From positions 24,345-88,344 of the forward strand of contig BLJB01000157.1 of the NCBI GenBank assembly GCA_013423325.1: a stretch of DNA of 64,000 nucleotides, in the 5' to 3' direction. Each line of letters opens with the position of its first letter. The stretch's first letter is position 1. A model generated the notes under the pieces. The model ran no database searches and had not been told where the DNA came from. It saw nothing but the letters and a program-made list of their open reading frames with translations. Below are positions 1 to 12,545 of the stretch, one piece after another. The stretch comes from Usnea hakonensis. Taxonomy: Eukaryota; Ascomycota; Lecanoromycetes; Lecanorales; Parmeliaceae. The position numbers and the translations under genes were made by a program.

Positions 1-371
1 TCTATCCCGCAAGCGTAAATCCTTGCACCAAAAGCTCCTTTGAATTGACGATCTTCTCAACATCCCATTACTGGGCCACGACGATACCACTGCTGCTGAA
101 CAGTGGCCAAGAGTCTCATTCACTGTCCTTCTCAGACTGGGAAAGCCTTTGAGTGGACTCGGATTGCTCCTGAACGCTGGGTCATCGGTTCAACAAAGTG
201 GGCCACAGCCGCTGAAGAAGATGGAGGAATGATGGCATTATACTGGGCTGTTCCTTTGTCTTTGAATTGTTTGTTACGATCTAGTATTGAAGGGATTGGA
301 CACATTCTTTTGACTGCTTGATTTGGGGGAGCTGGCCCGCCAACCGCCGGGGTTACCGGCGCGAGACAAAT
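1..371. other. 5' flank of the Pom1-like kinase, no gene seen
   Basis: I see no supported coding exon here. Short open frames on both strands lack recognisable domains. The segment probably holds the promoter and 5' untranslated region of the kinase gene starting at 372. Confidence 0.4.
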
Positions 372-3300
372 ATGCAGACCAAGGTCAATGGTGAAAAGAG
401 TATGGCTCATCTCGATGACATTCGCAGTCCCAATTGGAAATCTTACCACCCACCATCGAGGACCCTGGACAACCCCCGCTCAACCGAGTCCGCGTCTGGT
501 GGTAAGCTAAACTGCGGCATACATGCAGCTGCACCTGCCCGCATGAAATCGCTTGCTAACAGGCAGAATAGGTGAAGGGCGTCCATCTCAGAGATTGCAG
601 AGAGACCCATCCAACAGTGTGATACCCTCGCGACCAGCCGAGCCTACACCTTTAGCAGGTGTCAGACCCGATCCGTTCCCTACCCCTGCAAATAGAAGAA
701 GGCAGTCTTCGTTTAGAGACCAAACATACGGCGATCAGAGACCTTCGCACGCACCTACCACCCTTCAGGCGTCCCCATCAAAGCGGTATGACAAAAGTCT
801 CACTATTCTGCCTGAAATTCAGGATGCGTATTGACAAATCCAGGCTGGCCCACAGTGGCGTCTCGAATCCACAAGCTCCACAACGCACATTTGCATCCAA
901 TGCCCAAAAGGAGCCTCATTCCCGACAATCTTCCATTAACAACACGTCGAGATTCAGCTTCGCCTCAACGGCTACTACCAGCAAACGAGATACGTCGCAG
1001 TCATCTGGATCCTTTGATTTCCTCCCACCGATCAATTTTGACGATCTTCATAATAGTCTTGCCTCCAATGAACCTGACATATCTTCCTTTCCGGTGTCTG
1101 GTGCCTCTTCAAAGGATGTGTCGTGTAACGCAAGTGGATTTGCCCTGACAGCTCCACGACCTGGTATCCCGGGATCCGCAAAGACCGCGGACGCATCGGT
1201 TTTTGGCTCTCGAATCGGTCTCAACGGCTCATCGCTGCGTCGTCACAATAGTACTACACAACGGACAGGGCAGAAAGTCGCAGATTCGGATAGCATGGCA
1301 CCCCCAAACGGTTCAGGGTCAACAAGAGCTAGGCGCAAGACATATTTTCCATCCGCAGCTACTGGTGAAGGTGCAGCACGATCGCCGCGGAAATCTGTTG
1401 GTCCTGGCGTCCTTGTGAATATTGAGGGAACTACACAACCACATCGAAGGACGACTTTAGCGCAAGCCGGTCTTGGAGAAGTCAGCAGTGTTGTTAATGC
1501 TCCAGAATCTCCGGCAAGTCGGAATGCCTCCGAAGGGCGCAGTTTCCAGTCAAACCGGTATCACAAGGCCAGATCCATGCAACCGCCAGCAAGTAAAACA
1601 GTGATGCAGGAACAATATTTCACACCCACTGGCACCCCTGATCAGACACCGTCAACTCCAGTCAGTAGTACCAGATCACCAGCGAGACCAACATTCCAAT
1701 TATCGAACACTCCGTCGTCAAGCAATAAAAGGGTATCTATAATGCCGGGCAGCGCGCATGCTACAGGCCTAGGAGCGCGTACAATCAGTCCCACTGATGC
1801 CCGCAGACTAAAGAGGATGTCCATGATGCCAAATCCACCCCCAATGCCATATACGCCACCCACTCCGCAGGCTGATCCTTTGTCTGATCCATCGCCCCCT
1901 GTGATTGAGAAGAAGAGTGAAACGCCAACTTCGTCCCGAACGACTCCAGACCACAATCGTAAGTCGTATAGCTCAGGTGTCTCAAATTCATCAACTACGA
2001 GCTACAATTCTTGTTTAACGTCTTCTGGCTCGCACCGCATCTCTCAAAGCCTTTCGACCTCGCGGCTTCCTACGGCGAAGTCGCGTGGTGACAATTTGGC
2101 AGTTGGCGAGGAAGAAATTGTGCCGCCAGTGCCAGCAATTCCAAAAGCTTATGAGTCGCCGAAGACGGAAGATGATCAACCATCATTTTTCGCTTCGCGT
2201 AAATCAAGCCAGGGCTACGACGCCAGCAGTCTCAGTAGTAGCACCTCTACCCCTGGTGTCGCACCAGCACAAAGTGCTCATAAGCGTAGTAAGGACGACC
2301 AAGAACTACGTCAAAGCAAGGCCATGAATGTCGAAATAGAGCCTGCGACTGAAAGGAAGGGAAGTGACCCAAAGAACGCAAACAAACGAACCTTACAGCC
2401 ACTAAGACTGCCACCACTGAATCTTCTTCCCTTGAGCACCTCGACAGCCTCGAAAATTGCAGCACTTCACGATACAACAGCGGCTGCAAAGAACAAAGGA
2501 ACCGTGACACCACCACCCAAAGCTGGTGCTAAAGTAATACCAACGACGCCAATGACTGCATCCAAGGCTAGCTTCTCGAGAAGTCACTACGAAGATGACA
2601 ATGCACAGATGCCCGGGCAAATTCGAAGCAGTAGTTCCCATTACAACCTGCGGCCAGAAACTCTTTCTTATCGTGACGTCAGCAGCTCAAGCACCGCCGT
2701 TCCAACTCCATCAGATTCTTTCGCCTTATCCGCTAGCCGTACAGCCATGTCCCCTTTCGTCTCTTCTTCACTACCCAAACTGAGTGGCGATTACGCCTCA
2801 TCTTCTTCGTCAATACCAAAATCAAGTGGCGAATATGGGTATGGACTTGAGAAATCGAATACCTTCGATACCGGCGCCGATGCAAGGCCAGCCCGCTTGA
2901 CCGGTCCACGCCTGCAAAAGCCCAGAAAGGTCTCCAAAGCTGATGCGTCAAGCATGGACGCCACAAGTACTGTTGATGCTGGCACATCTTCCTTTGGGAG
3001 TTCTCTCCGCCGTAAATTGAGCTTGACGCGCAAGCGAAGCGCTTCCAAAGCGCAGACAGCAGCAGAGAGGGATCCAGATCTACCACCAAAGCCGCCGAAG
3101 CATGATGATATGCCTCCGCCTAAACTCCCTGCTTCCGCCACCTGGAACGGTCCACTACTTCCCAGCCCTAGTCCTAGCCAGAGGAGCATCCAATCGCGAA
3201 CCACAAGGAATGCATCTAATGCCAGCATCAAGATGCAGCTTGATCGGACCAGGAGTAGCACTTTTGATACGGCCGAAACTACGAAGAAAGAGCCAAGACC

Positions 3301-5188
3301 CTCAGAGACGCCTACTACTTCGAAGAAAACAACTAAAGCCGCTCTTGAAGGAGCGCCTTTTCCCAACTCCATGTCTTTGAAGGATTTTCTGCGTGAAGCT
3401 AAGACGATGGATTTGCAGCTCGACCGTGACGATTTATCTGCAGAAGAAGAAATGAGGAAATTAGCATCCAAACGAAAAGAGACTGAGAAGGCTGCCAAGG
3501 AGGTCGATGGATTGAGGCGGAGGGCTACTGCCAAGGAGAGGGTATCGCCCAGTTCAGCGCTGCGAATGGCGCATCTCAACATTTTCGAGCGTGGTGAGAT
3601 AGTGGACTACAAGGACGTCTATTTCTGTGGTACGCAGGATGCTCGTAAGCATGTCGGAGACCTGAATACAGACGTGGCCAATTTTGGATATGACGATGAC
3701 CGGGGAGACTACAACATTGTGAATGGTGATCACCTAGCTTACCGTTACGAGATCGTCGACATCCTCGGCAAAGGCAGCTTTGGACAGGTGGTGCGCTGCG
3801 TAGATCACAAGACGGGTGTTCTAGTAGCCATCAAAATAATAAGAAACAAGAAGAGATTTCATCAACAAGCACTCGTCGAGGTTGACATTTTGCAGAAGCT
3901 ACGAGAATGGGTGAGTCCGCCCCATGCCTAGGGCCATGTTTCAAATACTAATGCAAGTATCAGGATCCCCAAAGCAAACATAGCATGGTCAATTTTGTGC
4001 AGAGTTTCTACTTCCGCGGTCATCTGTGCATCTCAACTGAGCTTCTAGGCATGAACCTCTACGAGTTTATTAAAGCCCACGAGTTCAGAGGCTTCTCCTT
4101 GAAGCTTATCAGACGCTTTGCTAAGCAACTACTGAGTAGTCTCGTTCTTTTGAAAGGTCACAGAGTCATCCATTGCGATCTCAAGCCTGAGAATGTACTC
4201 CTAGCGCACCCCGCTCACTCGGAAATCAAGGTCATCGACTTTGGCTCCAGCTGTCTCGAAAACGAGAAGGTGTACACCTACATACAGTCCCGCTTCTACC
4301 GTTCTCCCGAAGTCATTCTGGGCATGACATATGGCATGCCAATAGATATGTGGTCACTGGGTTGTATCCTCGCCGAGCTTCTCACAGGATACCCTATTTT
4401 TCCTGGCGAGAACGAGCAAGAGCAATTGGCATGCATTATGGAGGTTTTTGGCCCACCTGAAAAGCATCTCATCGAAAAGTCAACTCGCAAGAAAATTTTC
4501 TTTGACTCTCTTGGCAAACCACGTCTCACTGTGTCAACCAAAGGCAAACGCCGCCGCCCAAGCAGCAAGTCTCTCCAAGCTGCACTCAAATGCGAAGATG
4601 AAGCCTTTCTTGACTTTATCACCCGCTGCCTCCGTTGGGACCCCGATCGCCGCCTCAAACCGGACGACGCTATCCTGCATGAGTTCATCACCGGTAAGAA
4701 TACGAAATCTACCACCCGTCCTCGCACGGCTCCTTCACAACAGACCTCGTCACCAATAAAGCGCTACAACTCCATTACCCAAACACCAGCTAGCGCGCGT
4801 CCGTTGCCCGAGCCTCCCGCTACCAGCTTCAAGAATGGCACCGCTGTTCGGAGTCGCGATATTGCTCACGCTGGCAGCAACAACAGCCAATCACCCATCA
4901 AACTTGCTGTCACTCCGGCAGCTCCGAAAAGGCTTTCAACTATGACTGGGTCACAGACGAATGGCAACGGCGCTGGCATGAAAAAGACGCTCAATGGAGT
5001 AGCGATACAAGGAAGTGCGCTACCGAGAGTTGCAAGCACGCCGCGCAGTATGGGAACCGGTAAAAGTCTGGATTTAGGGACTGCTGCAGCTGCAGCGAGT
5101 TTGGTGCGTTGCCCCTACTTTCTTCTCTTGAATCCTACGCATCCTTACTGAACAATCACAGGCGACGAAACAGTCACGAGTCAGTTGA
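372..5188 (+). CDS. pom1: Pom1-like DYRK-family protein kinase
   Basis: Serine/threonine kinase of the DYRK family. In fission yeast Pom1 forms cortical gradients from cell ends and controls polarity, septum placement and mitotic entry. My model is join(372..501, 563..785, 844..3910, 3964..5103, 5162..5188), 1528 aa. All introns have GT-AG ends (53-61 nt), and each junction restores the frame between open stretches that are otherwise in different frames. The first ~1080 residues are Ser/Thr/Pro-rich and low complexity, as in fungal Pom1. The kinase domain is at about 1083-1384, with glycine loop GKGSFGQV, VAIK lysine, DYRK-type catalytic loop HCDLKPEN, DFG as DFGSS, and activation-loop YTY before SPEVILG. 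A disordered tail follows. ATG 372 is the first in-frame start; codon 11 of the same exon is another ATG. The kinase assignment is firm. The Pom1 name rests on the long N-terminus and the fungal context. Confidence 0.9.
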
Positions 5189-5517
5189 AGAGATCATGAG
5201 TATGAAAATCGGAAATGGATATAGCCAATGGCGTTCTTGGGATCCACGGCACCGTGCCGAGCACGCTGTCGGGGTTGATGCATATCTGGTGGCGTCGTTT
5301 CGCTTCTACGCCGGGGTGTTGTACACCCCAATATACCCTTGTGAGCAATAGTATTCTTTGAGCGTGGCTTGTTGGAGGTTAGCCTTGCATATCAATAGCG
5401 CTTTCCCTTAGATCATTTGAAAATTCACGTTGCCAGTGGTGCAGGAATGTGGTTTGTGGAGCGTGAGTAAGCTTCCATATTGTATTACAATAGGAGAGAT
5501 TCAAAGCATTGACTCAT

Positions 5518-5770
5518 CCCTCCCGTCCCCTCCCTCCCCTCCCTTCTCCCCTCCCCCCTTCCCTCCCTTCTCCCCTTCCCCCTTCCCTCCCTTCTCCCCT
5601 CCCCCCCTTCCCATCTGCTCCCCCTCCCCTCCCACACCCCCCCCTTACCCCACCCCCCTCCCAGCCCCAGCATGTACAGGCGTCCCCCCACCCCCTACGC
5701 CCCCTCTCTCCCCTCTCCACCCTCTCCCTCCTCTCCCTCCCCTACCTCCCCTGCCCCCCCTGCCCCTTCC
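5518..5770. repeat. C-rich polypyrimidine low-complexity tract
   Basis: About 250 bases consist almost only of C and T in CCCTCCC/CTTCCC-type runs, followed by CCACCCC and CCTCTCC runs. The minus strand is therefore G-rich and could form G-quadruplex or triplex structures. It lies about 330 bp downstream of the kinase stop codon. Confidence 0.85.
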
Positions 5771-6549
5771 CCTGGCGGCGATGATCGCCGCAAACCACGC
5801 TACAATATCATCTAAAACAAGAGTTAGCTAAGCGCTATAGAGAAAAGGGAAAATCCTACTACTAGGACAATGGGCGGCTATATGGCCGGGTAGCTGGCAA
5901 GCGTAACAATAACGAACCATCTAAGTATTATTAGTATTCCATCTAAACGAGGGGAATTGAAGTAGTAGTAGGGGTAGATATAGAGAAGATGTAAGAAGAC
6001 TAAGTAATACGTAGCGGGATTTTACTTGCATAAGGAAGGGAGAATAATAAGGGATAGGGGTAGTACTTTGGTATATGTATTGGTAAAAGGAAATTTGTAG
6101 GGTTTTTCCGCTTCAATAACTTGAGAGTTGGGAAACGCCGAATAATCGAAAGGTTGAACTAGACGGACGAAATTATAAAAAGCTTCTGATCTGCCACTCG
6201 TGGGGGACGTTGTTGCAATCTTCTCAACGAAAGTAGGAGTAGAGCCCTCGAATGTAATGTAGGTATCGTTGAAGCTCGTATCACATGGAACGGTGATAGT
6301 GATGGTGATAGTAAAGAGAGAAGAAAACCAGAAGGAATAAAAAAACAAAGTAATTTATTGATATTCACAGGAAAGAGCAGTCACGTAAAAGCGACCCTTA
6401 TGCTCCTTCCTAAGACTTCCAAAAACCACTGAACGATATTCTTCTTCCCTATTATTTTCTGCTCTATACCCTGAAGTGCTTTTAGCGAACAAAGACTTGT
6501 ATTACCCCAGTTTTTATTGTATTCGATCTCGATATAAGCTGTTTAATTG

Positions 6550-6623
6550 GCTTAGTAGTATACCTTGGATACACGCTATTTGACTCGCTCAGCAGCATAC
6601 CTTGGACACACGCTGTTTGACTC
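6550..6623. repeat. 37-bp tandem duplication with RIP-like differences
   Basis: Unit 1 is 6550-6586 and unit 2 is 6587-6623. They differ at five positions, all transitions. Four are T in unit 1 against C in unit 2 at CpA sites, and one is A against G at a TpG site. Every difference therefore fits CpA to TpA conversion in unit 1, the preferred RIP context. Confidence 0.75.
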
Positions 6624-7884
6624 GCTCATCCTGCTGTTGGCACTAGTCTGCTAGAATAGTAAGCATTTGCAACGCTTTTTTCGGGATAGGCAAATGTTTC
6701 CGTGTGTGCATATCGAGCACGATCATCATTTGCACCACAAAAACCTCCTTTCCATCACCCCTCCCTTCACTCTATCCTTCGCAGCCTCGCTAGCTTCTCA
6801 AAAAACCCAACAGCCCAGATGAGCAGGGCACGCAATCGAGTACGCAGGTACACCATTCCTGAAAGTTCAAGACTGAGCACGCACGCATATTTGGTCAATT
6901 TCAAGTCGAGGCTCGAAGAAGTATAAACCCTCGTGACTTGGCAAAGAAGTTGGAAATCCACGGGCAGATTGGAGGAATGCTGAAAGTAGGTACAATTTCA
7001 TAGTCATCTGAAAGTGCTCGCATATGAATCCAGCATGATAGGTGCGGACCGTCCTAATATTGCAAATACCACCACCGTCCCTATATCCGTTGTTATACTT
7101 AGGCAAAACAGTACAGAGTCTCCGACAAGTCTCGGTCCAATGCCTGCAACAAAAAGTATACACAATTCACTTCCGACAGTCCTTTTCCGACAGTCTCTCC
7201 AAAATACCCTCGGAGATGTGGGAATTTTAACAATTTTTTTTATGTAGGCCAGATGCAGTCCGAAGTCATCAAGCGGGGAAAGACACGCCCAAAAACCTCG
7301 GAACATAGATCCGCTTCGGGTAGTGGCTTTCCTCGTAACCTTGTGTTGTGTGGCGTGAACCCCTAATACAGGGCAAACCAAAAACCCTTCCCTAACCCAA
7401 TGCCAGCGAAACTAAGGTACTACTTACCTTATATATGGTTGGTCCCTGTAGTAGTGTGCGGCATGGGCTATTTTAGTGCTGGGGGACGGTCGGAATGGGC
7501 CGTTTCCCAACCAACTTACATGTATCCGTGCTTTATCCGTGATCGAGTGAACTTGGCTTTCGCCTGGTCCTGGCTTACCAAGTGTTAGACAGAAGACGTA
7601 CTCCGGATCTTGAATCTAGAATGACTATGGCGCCCAGATCTTCCAAAACTTTGACTTCTTTGGTAACTCTAACGCTTGGCAAATGTTACGCTTTTGGTGA
7701 AAGTGAATTAAGAAACCATGATAGTCACAAATTTTGGGGCTTAAGCCGTTGGTACTCTACCAGCTTATCGCCCTGGGTTATACCGGATCTGAGGTGTAGT
7801 GAAACCAAATTAATTTGTCTTCTCCGGGACAGTGCATTAGAACACCATCCAAGACCTCTCGAGTTCCTCCCGAGCATAGAAACC

Positions 7885-9237
7885 ATGGAGGAGAAAAAGA
7901 GTTCAGCAATTAGTATCAAGGATAGAGGTCCACTAAGGGTGGTTATCGTAGGTAAGCTGAAAGACCTGATTTAGGGTTTTGTTCTAATGAAGCTCCATAG
8001 GCGGCTCACTCGCCGGTCTCATGCAAGGTGTCGTGCTCAAACGCCTTGGTCATAGCGTCCGTATCCTCGAACGACACAACGAGCCCACGCGTCCGAGCCA
8101 AGGCGCCGGAATCACTACCAAGGAGGACGTCCAAGAATACTTCATCCAGAACGACCTCACAAAAACACCCTTGTTCATCTCCAGCACCTGCAGGCAGTAT
8201 CTGAATATTGACGGCGATGTCTTCAGAACACAGGCTTGGCCTATTAAAGCCACGAGTTGGGGTTTGCTTTACCATGTTTTGCGAATTGGCTTTGATGGGC
8301 TGCGGAGCTCCTACTGTGATGGTGTGGAGTTTCCGGACCCACAAGGGGCTGGAAGTGCCGTTCATGACCATGGCCAGCGTGTAACAAATTTGCGGCAACT
8401 AGCTAGAGGGATAATCGTGGAACATGTTAACCGTCATGGTAGACAAGAGAGCACAGAAGCAGACCTTGTCATTGCGGCCGATGGACCAAGTTCACATATT
8501 CGCAAATTGTTATTGCCAGAAGTGCAGCGAATTTACGCCGGGTTTGTAGCTTGGAGAGGTACCGTCTGCGAAAAAGATGCTTCCCAGGAGGTAAGAGCGA
8601 CGTTCAAAGAATTGCTCTCAATTTACCGGGGACTAGGTACTCAAATAGTCATGTAAGACTCCATACTTGCCATTGCTCCCTGCCAAATCTTGCGAAACAG
8701 CATTGATGGAGCGCCAGGTACATGATCCCGGGCAAAGACGGTTCCCTAAAAGTCGGACGTCGTTATCTGAATTGGGTCTGGTACTGCAACTACGACGCCG
8801 CCTCACCCGAGTTCTCCGAGCTGATGACCGACGTCAAAGGCCATAAACATCGCTTCACAGTACCCGCGTCTATGGTCCAGCCTCGGGTCTGGATTCGCCA
8901 GAAAGCTCTCGCGGAATCCATCTTACCAAAACTTTTTTCGGAGATAGTAGCAAAGACTTCGGATCCCTTTGTGCACATCATCACGGATGTCATAGCGCCC
9001 AACTCGTCCTTGATGAATTCAAAAGTGTTGCTGGTAGGAGATGCGATGGCGGGATTCAGGCCGCATGTTGGTTCTTCGACTGCGCAGGCGGCGCTCCATG
9101 CGCTGCTTGTGGAGAAGTGGATGGTAGGGGAGATAAGTTTGGAGGAGATGGAGAAGCAAGTGATGAAGTATGCGAGGCACAAAAGTCAATTGGGTATTGA
9201 GTTGGGGAATCAGTGCCAATTTGGCCATCTCAAATGA
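7885..9237 (+). CDS. FAD-dependent monooxygenase (PheA/UbiH-like)
   Basis: Flavin-dependent aromatic-ring or heterocycle monooxygenase resembling fungal 2,6-dihydroxypyridine-3-monooxygenase-like proteins. The substrate is not deducible. The model is join(7885..7951, 8001..8652, 8718..9237), 412 aa, with two introns of 49 and 65 nt that exactly rejoin conserved sequence. The N-terminus has the Rossmann dinucleotide motif VVIVGGSLAGL (split by intron 1). There is a DLVIAADGPSS motif near residue 165 (the DG fingerprint) and a LLVGDAMAGFRPH motif, the second FAD-binding GD element, near residue 340. ATG 7885 is chosen because it directly precedes the Rossmann strand; the frame stays open upstream to 7582. 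It lies 112-176 bp before a transcription-factor gene on the same strand, a pairing common in catabolic or secondary-metabolite loci. Confidence 0.85.
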
Positions 9238-9413
9238 TACAAGGCTGCGAGAATATGGAGGGTATTGGTGTGGATGTGGTTGAAGTCTTGCAGACCTGTC
9301 GTCTCCGGACTGGCCCATTTTATCTTTATATCGAGCATCAACAGCACCAATGCCTTCCCAGGAATCCTCTAGCTTCTCCTCGGCTCGAACTCAAGAGGTA
9401 GCACAGAGAAGAG

Positions 9414-11493
9414 ATGTCTGACGTAAGTGATGATGTGTCAACTCGGCCGGATATGCGCGGTCTGTCGATGCCAAGGAGACTATTCTAGTGCACACGCTAA
9501 CAAAAAAGTCGACAAATTGCGATTATGCCTCGGCATCTTCTCTATCGCAAACCTCTTCCACATGCTCATTGGCGCCCGCAATGGCATCGGACCTACAAAT
9601 AGGGGGAAAGCTCTTCGCTTTACTTTATCTTTGCAAGCTCGTCTCTCGCGCGGAGACATGGCCTGTCATCCCTCACCCTCTGAAAGCTTGTACCGCTAGA
9701 GTATCACAATGGTCGCAAACACCAGGCAGAGGTCGAGACTGTATGGAGCATCAATTAGGTGTCGTCTCGGAGAAGCAGGCAGCTGATTATGTGTAGAAAC
9801 CACCACAATGTCAGCGTTCTCGATTCTGTTTCTTCCTCTGAGTCTGAAAGCGCTATCCATGCCAGCGTCAAGGACGTCAATCGAAGCCCAGACCACTTAA
9901 CCTCTCAATTCAGCAAGAGCTTTGCAAGAGCCGAAGCTGCTCTCAAGTCCAAAGATGTCTCTAAAGTCAGAAACTTGGCTCTAGAACAACTTCACCCTGA
10001 CGTCACCGCCAGGTTGCGCAACAATGGGGCTCTCCAATTACCCGCCAGGGAAACCTGTGACGAACTTGTCGACGCTTTTTTCCAATGGGCTTCTCCCCTT
10101 GTACCTATTCTAGACAGCAGCAATTTCCTAAGGTCTTATCAAGATCCTGAAAATCAGCCTTCGTTGCTATTAACACAAGCAGTCCTAGCCGCAGGCTCCA
10201 CCGTGGCCAGTGGCTCGAATCTCACTGCAAATCCAAAGATGCCAACACACGTTGCAGCGACATACTTCGATCGCGCGCGAATGCTCTATGAAGCAAATTA
10301 TGAAACCGATCCCGTGACATTAGTCCAGTCTCTGATATTGATGGGTTGGTATTGGGAAGCTCCAGACGGTGAGATTCTCTTATGCTCAACTTTTACCGAG
10401 ACCAAATTCTAATTTTCACCTTTCAGAAACTACCAAGGACTCGTTCTACTGGACCAAGGTTGCGATAAGTGCAGCTCGAGCGCTCGGACTACATCGAATG
10501 TATGAGCCACGAGGACAAATGTGTACTTTCTAGCTAATTCGAACAATCAGCCTCGAGACTTCTTGCCTGACCATATACGAGAAGCGTATACGCAAGCGAT
10601 TGTGGTGGACATTGATTACTAGAGATTGCTCTACCACTTCTGTACTCGGAGGGAGGCTCTCCATCGACACAACACTCTGGAAGGAGTCCAACATCAGCAA
10701 GATTTGCGTGGAGGATTTTGAAGAGGACGATAGAAATTCTCCCACCCCTGAGCATGTCCACTTCTTCCTTCAATACGCAGCACTGAGTCAACATACTGCT
10801 CTTGTCTTATCCAAACTACCTCAATTAACATCCCAAGAAACTTCACCGATTGAATTGGCCACGATCTCTGGTTCATGTGGAATGTCATTGGCAGCCTGGT
10901 TACGTGACTGTCCAAAAGCTTTGGAGTGGAATGCGTCCCAACACAATTTCTGGCCAGCTATACTACATTGTGCTTATTAGTAGGGAGTTTTCCTTGCAGA
11001 GATTGTGCACATGTCAAAAGGCTAATGTCTGTTCAAGCACGACAATTACTCTTCTCCACCGAGCACAGATGTACTCAAGGAGGCATTCACCTGAGGATGC
11101 TCTTCATTCAAGTGAGATCGCTTTTCGAGCAGCAGATATGATCACTGCGATTGTCAAGGCGCTCACAAGTCACGATGAGCTGACGAGATGCCCAGGTGTC
11201 ATGTAAGAAAGCTTGCTTATGATCTGCGCTCTCAGGTTGCTCGCTGATTGATACCCAGTGTTTACAGTATTTTCTCTGCTTTGACCGTCTATATCTTCCA
11301 TATGCATTCTCATGATCCTGGCATTGCTCTCCAAAGTAGGGCACAATTTAAAGTCTGTATGGAAGTATTGGAAGTTGCCTCGAGAACGTGGCAGGTTGCC
11401 AGATCTATCCACTCAGCTTTCAAGGCTGTTCTAGGGAAGCCAGATCTTGAGAATCGACACCAGGATATCACAGAATGGCAATTCTCGCACTAA
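9414..11493 (+). CDS. Fungal-specific transcription factor (fungal_trans domain), zinc cluster disrupted
   Basis: Putative regulator with the fungal-specific transcription factor middle domain. One consistent model is join(9414..9422, 9509..9700, 9759..10368, 10427..10499, 10551..10979, 11038..11202, 11259..11493), 570 aa. Most introns are 51-58 nt; the first is 86 nt. Family hallmarks include ELVDAFFQWASPLVPILD, LMGWYWEAPD, RKRLWWTLITRD and a TLLHRAQ segment. The middle domain looks intact across five spliced junctions. The N-terminus is doubtful. Remnants of a Zn2Cys6 cluster lie at about 9451-9530 but in different frames (ICAVCRCQ, then CTR, then TKKSTNCDYA), with the third cysteine region missing. 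An alternative ATG at 9350 reads into a stop at 9419. Either the DNA-binding domain is lost or the start is mis-modelled. The neighbouring FAD monooxygenase is a plausible target. Confidence 0.65.
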
Positions 11494-12545
11494 GGTGACT
11501 ATTACATTCACAGGCGAGTGGAATACCAAGTCTTTGCTGCAAGTTCTCATCTGACAGTTTTGCATTTTATCTTGCCGAGAGTGGTAGATCTCTCTGGCTT
11601 TCATCATCCCAAAAGTACCGTATATGAGGGATTTGGTCCAAAAGCGACTGTCCCTATGCGCCATAACGAAATCGAGAATACCCCTTCATAGACACATTGC
11701 GCTGGATATTGCAAAAACAACTACGAATTCACTGGTGGCATTGAGCATCGCGCCCTTGACTGCAGTGCTGCGGGTAACGCGGCGAGATCAAATCTGTTTC
11801 TTGCCACGGTTTTAGACTCTTTGGGTGTTCCTTTGGTGGGATATCAAGGTATTAACGAGGTATGACATTCATGACATTAAATTAATAGCATTTCATATAG
11901 CACTTAGACTCGCATGCGGGCAATGTGATACAACACAATCTTGAAATTCCTTTGAGATATGAAACGTATCTTGATGATTTGAGAGAAATGAATGACGTGG
12001 AGTAACTACCAGCTTTTCTCGTTACGAGAGGCAGGAGAGGCAGGAGAGGCGGAGAGGCAGAGAAGAAGGATACCTCTCCAACAAAACAAGAACGAAAAAG
12101 CATCCTGGAATCAAACCGTTGGAGAATATCAAAAGTAAATATCAGATTGCAGCTTCGGTTGAACGCGGTCTCCCACAGAGACCCAAACCCCGGCTCCAAA
12201 TTTATTAAATGAAAAGGGAGTCCATTATTTGGGTACTTACATCATGAAGCGGTTATTCCCCATTGTTTATACTTGCTTCCTCAATTAGGTGAGTAGTTTG
12301 AAATTTCTTCTTCTCCTTCTTCCTCATTGCAAGAGACCAGCTCGAAAAAGGTTTCTATACGGCGTTTTTTTGTTTTGATATCATATTCTTCCTTTCCCAT
12401 CTCTCAACCAGAAAAAAAGCACATGCCCATCTCAGCAGTCACAAGCCGAAAACTTCAACTACTCTCCCTTAACTCACGCGTCCAACCCTCGAAAGGAAGG
12501 GCAGCTTAGCTCTCATCTTTGACCCAGAGTTTGAATTCCCAACGC
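11494..12545. other. Intergenic region between transcription factor and HET gene
   Basis: I see no supported gene. It contains the 3' flanks of two convergent genes. Small open frames (for example 11624-11815 and 12327-12509) show no domain or codon pattern that I can defend. Confidence 0.4.

Larger units (their letters stand above)
5189..7884. other. 2.7-kb gene-poor region with C-rich tract and decayed repeats
   Basis: No gene is supported. The stretch holds a pyrimidine tract (about 5518-5770), an AT-rich part (about 5840-6540) with only weak open frames, a 37-bp tandem pair at 6550-6623, and an upstream region for the FAD monooxygenase. The proline-rich frames in the C-rich tract are a composition artefact. 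Confidence 0.5.

Noticed and set aside
2791..3582. 263-codon open frame on the minus strand
   Set aside because: Antisense to the Pom1-like kinase exon; hydrophobic, low-information sequence from the complement of Ser-rich codons.
5430..5831. Proline-rich open frame of 133 codons (+) and Gly/Arg-rich mirror frames (-)
   Set aside because: Entirely a product of the CCCTCC-type tract; all frames are open there and composition is repetitive.
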